Positions 37,460 through 44,571 of a stretch of DNA of 55,342 nucleotides are shown here, in pieces (positions within the stretch are counted from its first letter, which is position 1; each line of letters opens with the position of its first letter). The position numbers were made by a program, and so were the translations under genes. The notes under the pieces were generated by a model that was not told the DNA's origin, did no database searches, and saw nothing but the letters and a program-made list of their open reading frames with translations. The stretch is from an uncultured Erysipelotrichaceae bacterium (GTDB lineage: Bacteria > Bacillota_I > Bacilli_A > RFN20 > CAG-826). The stretch is taken from positions 1-55,342 of the forward strand of contig CADCFC010000008.1 in assembly GCA_902800645.1 (NCBI GenBank), written 5' to 3'.

Positions 37460-38485
37460 ATGAAAGATAAATACGTTGTTATTTTAGGTGCAGGTAGAGG
37501 AAGTAGAATGGAAAGTAGAGATCCTAACCATTCTAAAGTTGCCTATCCTATTTTAGGAAAACCACTCATTAACTATGTTATTGATGCCTGTATTCCTCTT
37601 GGTTTAAAAGATATTTACACAGTCGTCGGTTATGGAGGAAAAGCTACCGAAAAATGTGTTAAAGATAAATCTAAAGTTGTTTGGCAAAAAGAAATATTAG
37701 GTACTGGCCACGCTTTAATGCAAGTTAAAGAACTCGCTAATAAAGATGGAGACATCATTGTTGTTGGAGGAGACACTCCTTTATTAACAACTGAAACCTT
37801 AGAAAAGGTCTATCATAAACACTATAAAAACGATAACGCTTTAACTATTTGTACATCAGTCTTAGAAAGACCTACAGGATATGGAAGAGTGTTAAGAGAA
37901 AAAGGTAGTTACCGTCTACTCGACATTCGTGAAGATAAGGACTGTAACGAGGAAGAAAGAGAAATCACTGAAATTAACGCTGGTATATACATTATTAATA
38001 ATAAGTTATTACAAGAATACCTTCCTAAGCTCTCAAATAATAACGCGAAAGGCGAATATTATTTATCTGAACTAGTGAAACTATTTAATAGAGACGGATA
38101 TCGTGTAGAAGCATATGTCTTAGAAGACGCTCAAGATATCTTCTCTGTTAGCGATCGCTTCCAACTTAGCTATGCTAATCGAATCATAAGAAAAAGAGTA
38201 AATAAAAAACTCATGCTTCAAGGTGTATCAATTGAAGATCCAGAAACCGCTTATATTTCTCCAGAAGTAAAAATTGGAAGAGACACTGTTATTCTTCCTA
38301 ATGTTATGATTGGAGGAAATACAGTCATTGGAGAAGGAAATTTCATCGGACCAGCAACTCACTTAGAAGATGTAATTGTGGGAAATGAAAACACAATTGA
38401 ATCATCAATCGTTAAAAGAAGTAAGATTGGAAACAATAAATACATTGGACCATTCGCGGAAATCGAGGATGAAGAAATATGCTAA
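37460..38485 (+). CDS. glmU: GlmU-like N-acetylglucosamine-1-phosphate uridylyltransferase, truncated
   Basis: Makes UDP-GlcNAc from GlcNAc-1-P and UTP. The N-terminal nucleotidyltransferase domain (about 1-230) has ILGAGRGSRM, the lysine motif HSKVAYPILGKP, GTGHAL and GGDTPLL. A left-handed beta-helix begins at about 255, with hexapeptides such as VKIGRDTVILPNVMIGG. Usual GlmU is about 450 residues: at 341 this protein loses most of the helix, including the acetyltransferase active site that makes GlcNAc-1-P. The nucleotide-binding loop also has two extra residues (RDPN before HSK). So it is probably a monofunctional uridylyltransferase. It overlaps the next gene by seven bases; a good AGGAGG site precedes the ATG. 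Confidence 0.85.
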   Translation: MKDKYVVILGAGRGSRMESRDPNHSKVAYPILGKPLINYVIDACIPLGLKDIYTVVGYGGKATEKCVKDKSKVVWQKEILGTGHALMQVKELANKDGDIIVVGGDTPLLTTETLEKVYHKHYKNDNALTICTSVLERPTGYGRVLREKGSYRLLDIREDKDCNEEEREITEINAGIYIINNKLLQEYLPKLSNNNAKGEYYLSELVKLFNRDGYRVEAYVLEDAQDIFSVSDRFQLSYANRIIRKRVNKKLMLQGVSIEDPETAYISPEVKIGRDTVILPNVMIGGNTVIGEGNFIGPATHLEDVIVGNENTIESSIVKRSKIGNNKYIGPFAEIEDEEIC

Positions 38486-38727
38486 TCATTGATTCCTTTG
38501 GAAAGAACATTTATATCGATGAAAAACTCGTTGGTTATATTGGAGAAAATGTCTTATTTATTAACGGACAAAAGTTCGCTGAAATAACTGATGAAGGAGA
38601 TATATATTTCCCTCCAAAGAAAATCGGATATGTCGATGATGACGGTTCAATTATCATAAATGATAAAGAAGTCGGATATATCGATGGAGATAATAACTTT
38701 GTCTTCTATAAATCGCTAGCGAAATAA
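38479..38727 (+). CDS. Small beta-repeat protein, unknown function
   Basis: An 82-residue protein made of short repeats of about 15 residues with the pattern (G)Y(I/V)..(D/N)..(I/F)(I/F): KLVGYIGENVLFING, FAEITDEGDIYFP, KIGYVDDDGSIIIN and EVGYIDGDNNFVFY. This suggests a small all-beta, flower-like or WG-like fold. I do not recognise a function. It overlaps the glmU-like gene by seven bases, so it is translated from the same message, and a terminator follows immediately. It may be an accessory to the glmU-like enzyme, but that is context only. Confidence 0.7.
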   Translation: MLIIDSFGKNIYIDEKLVGYIGENVLFINGQKFAEITDEGDIYFPPKKIGYVDDDGSIIINDKEVGYIDGDNNFVFYKSLAK

Positions 38728-38750
38728 GGGGATAACAAATCTCCTTTTTT
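38728..38750 (+). terminator. Rho-independent terminator after the ispE-glmU unit
   Basis: GGGGAT-AACAA-ATCTCC (one G-T pair) followed by six T. It isolates the downstream HTH-DUF3990 cassette from readthrough. Confidence 0.85.
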
Positions 38751-38766
38751 CATCGCTATTAAAATA

Positions 38767-38798
38767 GGGGTTGATAATTTTATACCCCATTATAAAAT
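38767..38798 (+). promoter_or_regulatory. Promoter and inverted repeat of the HTH-DUF3990 cassette
   Basis: -35 TTGATA (38771-38776), a 16-base spacer and -10 TAAAAT (38793-38798) end six bases before the ATG at 38805. An inverted repeat GGGGT-N12-ACCCC (38767-38788) spans the -35 and spacer. GC-rich arms in this AT-rich setting make it a good candidate operator for the HTH domain encoded next. Confidence 0.75.
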
Positions 38799-38804
38799 AT
38801 CTAT

Positions 38805-39653
38805 ATGGAGTACGATGTTTCAAAAGACATTAAGATCTATATAGAATCTAACGGATTAAGCGTTAAAGAATTCGCTAATGAGGTTGGTATTTCTTTATCA
38901 ATTGTTTCAAAAATATTAAACAATAAACTAGAACCAAATAATGAATTATTAGAACGTATTTATTCTTATTTCTATTCAAATAACTTCAATCTTAATAAAT
39001 ATAAATTCATCGCTCTATCTTCTAAAAGTGATAGGCTCACTTTAGTGCACGGCTCAAAAAGTAAAATAGAAGGTCCAATATCAAATTCTAAATCACGATT
39101 ACACGTTGATTTTGGACAAGGGTTTTATGCTGGTGATAATTATGAGCAATCTTTAGATTTTGTACCACAAACTAAAGAAGGTTCAATTTATGTTTTAGAT
39201 GTTAATTTAGATGGTTTAAAAATTAAGAAGCTCGATGTTAACGAGGAGTGGATGTTTTTGATCGCGTTTAATCGAGGAAAGCTTGAAAGATACTCTAAAA
39301 GTAAGAAATATAGAGAATTAGAGAAGACAATGAATAGCTATGATGTTTTCATTGCCCCAATCGCAAATAATAGAATGTTTAATACAATTGATGATTTCAT
39401 CAATTCTGCGATTTCTTCATCTCAAGCAGTGCACGCTTTAAAAGCTTTAAATCTTGGCTATCAATATGTATTCAAAAGTGATAAAGCAATTAGTCAAATC
39501 ACAATCATGAATCGATTATATGTTTCTAAAGTTGAAAAAATGGAAGCGGAAAAAATTAAAATTAGACGCATTGAAGAGGCGGAGTCATTTGTTAGAGATG
39601 CTTATTCTCAACATATTAGAGAAGGGCAATATATCGATGAGGTATTTAAATGA
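38805..39653 (+). CDS. HTH-DUF3990 protein, putative ADP-ribosyltransferase-like toxin
   Basis: Residues about 15-50 form an XRE-like helix-turn-helix (LSVKEFANEVGISLSIVSKI). From about residue 75 the sequence matches DUF3990: VHGS (His82), then SRLHVDFGQGFYAGDN (Tyr108), later YDVFIAPIANNRMFNTIDDF and LNLGYQYVFKSDKAI. DUF3990 is generally placed in the ADP-ribosyltransferase-like fold, where His and Tyr of the H-Y-(E) type contact NAD; the third residue is not certain here. The last 40 residues are charged and helical. It lies alone with a small partner between two terminators. The message looks leaderless (no Shine-Dalgarno), and a palindrome sits in the promoter. A toxin-antitoxin or phage-defence role is inferred from this arrangement. 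Confidence 0.78.
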   Translation: MEYDVSKDIKIYIESNGLSVKEFANEVGISLSIVSKILNNKLEPNNELLERIYSYFYSNNFNLNKYKFIALSSKSDRLTLVHGSKSKIEGPISNSKSRLHVDFGQGFYAGDNYEQSLDFVPQTKEGSIYVLDVNLDGLKIKKLDVNEEWMFLIAFNRGKLERYSKSKKYRELEKTMNSYDVFIAPIANNRMFNTIDDFINSAISSSQAVHALKALNLGYQYVFKSDKAISQITIMNRLYVSKVEKMEAEKIKIRRIEEAESFVRDAYSQHIREGQYIDEVFK

Positions 39654-40120
39654 GAGACGCTAATTATAATTGCCAAGTATTAGAAAAGATGCAGGGAGAA
39701 TTATTCTCAAACTATATGAGATATGAAATCTGCTCTCCTCTTATTTTCATACGTCGATTTATGTATAGCGATTTAGCTAAACGATTTGATAATCAAACAG
39801 TGTTATTAGAATCTTCTTCAATTCAATTGATGGTGGATGAAATTAACGCTCAATATGGAATTACTAATTACGGTAAAGTTGAATCTATCAACACTGAGGC
39901 TTTGTTTTGGGTTGGATCACTTCTTCGTCACTGGTGTTTTACTTACGAGATACGCTCTAAATTACTAGTGGCGATGATTGATATAAAAAAGATTATTAAT
40001 CGATATCCTCTATATCATTCAATGGATTTTGATTACACGATAAAAAGAATAATTGAAGAAGACAAAATCCGAATGGATAGAAAAGATATTCTTGAAATCA
40101 TCAAAGAAATAGAACAATAA
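39650..40120 (+). CDS. Partner of the DUF3990 protein, candidate antitoxin
   Basis: A 156-residue, probably all-helical protein without signal peptide or membrane spans. Its ATG overlaps the TGA of the DUF3990 gene (ATGA), so both are made together. The segment FSNYMRYEICSPLIFIRRFMYSDLAK... is polar/aromatic with no catalytic motif I can name, and the C-terminal half is rich in Lys, Ile and Asp. I do not recognise the family with certainty. Order, overlap and the lack of other genes in the transcription unit suggest that it neutralises or targets the DUF3990 protein. It could instead be an effector adaptor. Confidence 0.65.
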   Translation: MRDANYNCQVLEKMQGELFSNYMRYEICSPLIFIRRFMYSDLAKRFDNQTVLLESSSIQLMVDEINAQYGITNYGKVESINTEALFWVGSLLRHWCFTYEIRSKLLVAMIDIKKIINRYPLYHSMDFDYTIKRIIEEDKIRMDRKDILEIIKEIEQ

Positions 40121-40122
40121 AA

Positions 40123-40142
40123 GCGACCACCGAAATGGTCGC
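40123..40142. terminator. Bidirectional terminator between the DUF3990 cassette and ppdK
   Basis: GCGACCA-CCGAAA-TGGTCGC, followed by TTCATTT on plus and by TTTTATT on minus. It serves both convergent units. Confidence 0.85.
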
Positions 40143-40169
40143 TTCATTTATATGTTGGCTGAGAAAGAA

Positions 40170-42815
40170 CTATTTCTTTCTTGGTGATCTAATTGCCGCT
40201 TGCGCTGCAGCGAGTCTAGCAACTGGAACACGGAATGGTGAACAGGAGACATAATCGAGTCCTGCATCATGATAGAATTGGATGGAATTTGGTTCTCCAC
40301 CAGTTTCACCACAGACACCGACGTGGAGATCTTTTCTTGTTTCTCTACCTTCTTTGACAGAGAGTTTGATGAGTCTTCCAACACCGTGTTGATCTAAGGT
40401 CTTGAATGGATCTTCTTCGAAGATCTTGTTACTATAGTAATCTGGTAAGAATTTAGAGGCATCGTCACGAGAGAAACCAAATGTCATTTGGGTTAAGTCG
40501 TTTGTACCGAAGGAGAAGAATTCTGCTTCTTCAGCGATTTCACCAGATAACAAGGCAGCACGTGGGATTTCAATCATGGTACCAACATGGTATTTCATGT
40601 TAACGCCAGCTGCTTTAATGGTTTCATCAGCGGTCTTAGTAACGATAGCCTTAACGAATTTGAATTCCTTGAGGTCTAAGGTTAATGGAATCATGATTTC
40701 TGGTTCGATATTTAAGCCACGTCTCTTATTGACTGCGATAGCAGCTTTGATAATGGCTCTAGTTTGCATTTCACCAATTTCTGGATAGGAGACGTCTAAA
40801 CGGCAGCCTCTGTGACCCATCATTGGGTTGAATTCGTGTAATTCTTCGATTCTCTTATGAATGAATTCGACAGAGTGACCAGTAGCTTTTGCAAGTTCAG
40901 CAATCTTGTCTTCTTCTTGTGGTAAGAATTCATGTAGAGGTGGATCGAGTAATCTCACGTTAACATTGAGCTCGCCCATTTCTTCAAATAAACCTTCGAA
41001 GTCTTTTTGTTGAAGTGGTTCGATTTCCGCTAAAGCGGCAACTCTTTCTTCTTTGGTTTCAGCAAGAATCATCTTTCTAAATGAGAAGATTTTATCTTTG
41101 TCGAAGAACATGTGTTCTGTACGGCATAATCCGATACCTTCAGCACCGAATAATTTTGCTTGATGTGCGTCACGTGGAGTGTCCGCGTTAGTTCTAACCT
41201 TTAAGGTTCTGGCTTCATCAACCCAAGCCATTAATCTACCGAAGTTACCACTGCTTAAGTCTGGTGCAACTTTCTTAATGTCACCTTCGTAGACGTTACC
41301 TGTAGAACCATCTAAGGATAAGACGTCTTTATCGGTGTAAACTTTGCCACCAATCTTTAAGGTTCTGGCTTCTTCATCAATTAAAGCAGCAGCACAACCA
41401 GTGATACAGCATTTACCCATACCACGAGCAACGACAGCAGCGTGAGAAGTCATACCACCACGCATGGTGAGAATACCTTCACAAGCAATCATACCAGCTA
41501 AGTCTTCTGGAGAAGTTTCAGCACGGACTAAGACAACTTTTTCACCAGCAGCGTGTCTCTTTTCAGCTTCTTCAGCAGTGAAGGCGATAGCGCCTGTACC
41601 TGCTCCTGGGCCAGCTGGGTTACCTTTTGCGATTAATCTGGATTGAGCTTTTGCTAATTCATCTTTATCGAAGTTAGGTAATAATAATTTATCGAATGAA
41701 ACTGGATCGATTCTGAGAACAGCTTCTTCTTTAGTGATTAAGCCTTCATCAACCATGTCGCACGCCATCTTAAGAGCGGCGGCAGGGGTTCTCTTTCCAG
41801 AACGGGTTTGTAAGAAGTAAAGTTTTCCTTCTTCAACTGTGAATTCCATATCTTGCATATCGCGATAGTGGAGTTCCATGTTTTTAATGGTCTTAACGAA
41901 TTGATCGTAGACTTCTGGCATTCTTCTCTTTAATTCATCGATGTGAAGTGGAGTACGGATACCAGCAACGACGTCTTCACCTTGAGCGTTTGGTAAATAT
42001 TCAGCAGAGATTTCCTTTTCACCAGTCGCAGCGTTTCTACTAAACGCAACACCGGTACCGGAAGTTTCACCCTTGTTACCAAAGGCCATGGATTGAACGT
42101 TAACAGCAGTACCCCATGAATATGGGATGGAGTATTGCATACGGTAAATATTAGCACGTGGGTTGTCCCAGCTTCTGAAGACAGCAGCAACAGCTTCTAA
42201 GAGTTGTTCACGTGGATCAGATGGGAATTCTTCACCAAATGTTTTCTTGTAGTATGCTTTGTATTTAGCAACTAATTCTCTTAATTCTTCGGTTGTGACT
42301 TCTGTATCGAGTTTGTAACCTTTCTTTTCTTTTAATTCATCGAGCATCTTGTCCATTTCGGTTCTTGGATGACCTTTGGCGATGTTTGTGAACATAAGAA
42401 TGAATCTACGGAAGCTATCCATTGCAAATCTTTCATTACCAGTTTCCTTTGCAAGGGCTGCCGCGGTTTTGTCATTTAAACCTAAGTTTAAGATTGTGTC
42501 CATCATACCTGGCATAGAGACTCTAGCGCCAGAACGGACTGAGACTAAAAGTGGATTGTGATCGCCACCGAATGTTTTTCCGGTTTTCTTTTCGACTTCT
42601 CTAATTGCAGCGAAGATTTGTTCTCTAACAAATTCTGGGATCTTTTTGCCACTTTCGTAATAAAGAGTACAAGCTTCAGTAGTGACGGTGAATCCTTCTG
42701 GAACAGGGACACCAATGTGAGTCATTTCTGCTAAGCCAGCACCTTTACCACCTAAGAGTTCCTTACCTAATCCGTAAGCTTCCTCAAAGGCGTAAACGTA
42801 TTTCTTTTCAGCCAT
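40170..42815 (-). CDS. ppdK: Pyruvate, phosphate dikinase
   Basis: Interconverts pyruvate, ATP and Pi with PEP, AMP and PPi; in fermentative anaerobes it often runs glycolytically, saving ATP. The N-terminal ATP-grasp region (LLGGKGAGLAEMTHIGVPVP), the phosphohistidine domain (GGMTSHAAVVARGMGKCCITG, catalytic His in TSHAAV) and the PEP-binding barrel (FSFGTNDLTQMTFGFSRDD, YVSCSPFRVPVARLAAAQAA) are complete over 881 residues. The catalytic-Cys segment reads CGETGG where many members have CGEHGG; the Cys itself is kept. I start at ATG 42815 (MAEKKYVYAF), seven codons into the open frame, because the perfect AGGAGG lies between the two ATGs. It is on the lagging strand, with a stable hairpin in its leader. 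Confidence 0.96.
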   Translation of the reverse strand: MAEKKYVYAFEEAYGLGKELLGGKGAGLAEMTHIGVPVPEGFTVTTEACTLYYESGKKIPEFVREQIFAAIREVEKKTGKTFGGDHNPLLVSVRSGARVSMPGMMDTILNLGLNDKTAAALAKETGNERFAMDSFRRFILMFTNIAKGHPRTEMDKMLDELKEKKGYKLDTEVTTEELRELVAKYKAYYKKTFGEEFPSDPREQLLEAVAAVFRSWDNPRANIYRMQYSIPYSWGTAVNVQSMAFGNKGETSGTGVAFSRNAATGEKEISAEYLPNAQGEDVVAGIRTPLHIDELKRRMPEVYDQFVKTIKNMELHYRDMQDMEFTVEEGKLYFLQTRSGKRTPAAALKMACDMVDEGLITKEEAVLRIDPVSFDKLLLPNFDKDELAKAQSRLIAKGNPAGPGAGTGAIAFTAEEAEKRHAAGEKVVLVRAETSPEDLAGMIACEGILTMRGGMTSHAAVVARGMGKCCITGCAAALIDEEARTLKIGGKVYTDKDVLSLDGSTGNVYEGDIKKVAPDLSSGNFGRLMAWVDEARTLKVRTNADTPRDAHQAKLFGAEGIGLCRTEHMFFDKDKIFSFRKMILAETKEERVAALAEIEPLQQKDFEGLFEEMGELNVNVRLLDPPLHEFLPQEEDKIAELAKATGHSVEFIHKRIEELHEFNPMMGHRGCRLDVSYPEIGEMQTRAIIKAAIAVNKRRGLNIEPEIMIPLTLDLKEFKFVKAIVTKTADETIKAAGVNMKYHVGTMIEIPRAALLSGEIAEEAEFFSFGTNDLTQMTFGFSRDDASKFLPDYYSNKIFEEDPFKTLDQHGVGRLIKLSVKEGRETRKDLHVGVCGETGGEPNSIQFYHDAGLDYVSCSPFRVPVARLAAAQAAIRSPRKK

Positions 42816-42837
42816 AAATTTCCTCCTATAAGGCATT

Positions 42838-42882
42838 GTGAGCGTCTACGTATCACGCTCACCAGCAAAAATTATTCTAGCA
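42838..42882 (-). promoter_or_regulatory. ppdK promoter and leader hairpin
   Basis: Minus strand: extended -10 TGCTAGAAT (42874-42882) with a weak TTCTTC 18 bases upstream. The presumed leader begins near 42867 and contains a perfect 8-bp stem with 9-base loop (GTGAGCGT/ACGCTCAC, 42838-42862), 22 bases before the ATG and close to the AGGAGG site. It could stabilise the message or modulate initiation. Confidence 0.6.
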
Positions 42883-42919
42883 TAAGCACGCATATATGAA
42901 GAACACAAAATTGAAAAAA

Positions 42920-42940
42920 GATGCAAATAAGCATCATTTT
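42920..42940. other. Stem-loop in the ppdK/FGGY kinase intergenic region
   Basis: GATGC-AAATAA-GCATC flanked by an A-run on one side and ATTTT on the other, so it resembles a bidirectional terminator. Nothing is obviously transcribed into it from either side; both neighbours start here divergently. Confidence 0.45.
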
Positions 42941-42965
42941 TCGTAAGTAATTAGATTTCTAGGCA

Positions 42966-42991
42966 ATATTATTAATAATATGTGGTAGAAT
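42966..42991 (+). promoter_or_regulatory. FGGY kinase promoter with AT palindrome
   Basis: An extended -10 (TGGTAGAAT, the hexamer at 42986-42991) precedes the GGAGG site and ATG at 43014. Immediately upstream lies a perfect 16-base palindrome, ATATTATTAATAATAT (42966-42981), which could be an operator but consists only of A and T, so chance is a real alternative. Confidence 0.55.
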
Positions 42992-43013
42992 TAAATATCT
43001 ATGGAGGTTTCTC

Positions 43014-44570
43014 ATGAAAGATAACGGACCATTAGTGTTAACAATTGATTTTGGCACTCAATCAGTAAGAACTGCTCTTATTAATAAAAGCGGAGAAATT
43101 GAAGCAATCATCAAAAGAAAATATTCTCCAGCCTATGTCTCTATTGAAAAAGGGTACGCTGAACAACATCCAGATTATTATTACGACATCCTTTTGGATT
43201 GCCTAAAACTTTTAGTGAAAGAAAATAAAGATAAACTTGAAAGAATTAAGGGAAGTACAATCTCTACGTTTAGAGATTCTTCTGTCCAATTAGATAAAGA
43301 TTATAAACCAGTGAGAAATACAATTCTTTGGTTAGATCAAAGAATGGCTAAAGGAAGTGAAAAATACCCTTTTGTTTATAAAGCATTATTTAATTTAGTG
43401 GGTATGGGAGACACGATTAAATTAAATCGTAGCCGCACAATGGCTCACTGGATAAAAGAAAATGAACCAAACATATGGGCTAAAGTAGATAAATACGTCA
43501 ATATTTCTACTTACCTCACCTATAAATTAACAGGTCAACTCGTTGATAGCGCCGCTAACCTGACTGGTCACTACCCAATGAACTTTAAAAGTGGAAAGTG
43601 GTACGGTGAAAAAGCGCTTAAAGGAGTCATTTTTGGAATTCCAAAAAGAATGCTCTTTGAATTAAAGCAACCAGGAGAAGTAATCGGAGTTATTTCAGAA
43701 GATATTTGTAAGATTACTGGTTTACCAGTTGGTATTAAACTATATGCGACTGGTAGTGATAAAGCTTGTGAAACCTTAGGTTTAGGAGCCTTATCTAACG
43801 AAATAGGCGCGGTATCTTATGGAACAGCTTCTACAATTGAAGTCAGTAATAAAAAATATCATGAACCAGAACCGTTTTTACCAGCTTATCCTGCCGCAAC
43901 TCCAGGCTGGTATAACATGGAAGTTCAAATCTATCGTGGATATTGGATGCTCTCATGGTTCTCTAAAAACTTTGCTTCTGAATTAATCGATGAATCAAAG
44001 ATTCAGGATATGGCAGTTGAAGAGATCTTAAACGAAAGAATGAGTGCGATTCCTCCAGGAAGCGATGGACTTGTCCTTCAACCATATTGGGGACCAGGAC
44101 TTAGAAGACCGCTCGCTAAAGGTGGAATTATTGGTTTCTCTGATGTTCATACTAGAGAACATTTATATCGAGCAATTATTGAAGGTATTGGTTACGCATT
44201 AAAAGAAGGCTTAGAGTCGATTGAAAAATCACAAAAACACAAAGTAAAAGAACTTCGTATTTCTGGTGGTGGTAGTCAAAGTGATATAATTTGCCAAATC
44301 ACCGCGGATATCTTTAATCTTCCAGTTAGTAGGGTGCAGACTTATGAAACGACTTCATTAGGTGCAGCGATTTCTACATTCACTGCGATGGGTGAATTCA
44401 AAGATATTAATGAAGCGATGGAACAAATGAGTCATAAGACTACGACTTTCTATCCAAGCGAATTAGCCGCTCAACAATATGAAGATTTATATAAAAAGGT
44501 ATATCTAAAGATGTACCCAAGACTTAAAAATGTTTATCGTCAAATAAATAGATTTACAAAGAGGTATTAA
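43014..44570 (+). CDS. FGGY-family carbohydrate kinase
   Basis: Phosphorylates a sugar or polyol using ATP. Motifs: N-terminal LTIDFGTQSVRTALI (phosphate 1), the sugar-site segment ILWLDQRMAKG, GSDKACETLGLG (catalytic Asp region), and the C-terminal adenosine loop RISGGGSQSDIICQITADIF. At 518 residues it falls within the family range (xylulokinase, ribulokinase, glycerol kinase and others). The sequence does not carry the glycerol-kinase-specific pattern, so a pentulose kinase is a fair guess that would fit the pentose-type glycan locus, but this is inferred. A strong GGAGG precedes the ATG. The peptidase gene starts one base after the stop. Confidence 0.88.
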   Translation: MKDNGPLVLTIDFGTQSVRTALINKSGEIEAIIKRKYSPAYVSIEKGYAEQHPDYYYDILLDCLKLLVKENKDKLERIKGSTISTFRDSSVQLDKDYKPVRNTILWLDQRMAKGSEKYPFVYKALFNLVGMGDTIKLNRSRTMAHWIKENEPNIWAKVDKYVNISTYLTYKLTGQLVDSAANLTGHYPMNFKSGKWYGEKALKGVIFGIPKRMLFELKQPGEVIGVISEDICKITGLPVGIKLYATGSDKACETLGLGALSNEIGAVSYGTASTIEVSNKKYHEPEPFLPAYPAATPGWYNMEVQIYRGYWMLSWFSKNFASELIDESKIQDMAVEEILNERMSAIPPGSDGLVLQPYWGPGLRRPLAKGGIIGFSDVHTREHLYRAIIEGIGYALKEGLESIEKSQKHKVKELRISGGGSQSDIICQITADIFNLPVSRVQTYETTSLGAAISTFTAMGEFKDINEAMEQMSHKTTTFYPSELAAQQYEDLYKKVYLKMYPRLKNVYRQINRFTKRY

Positions 44571-44571
44571 A

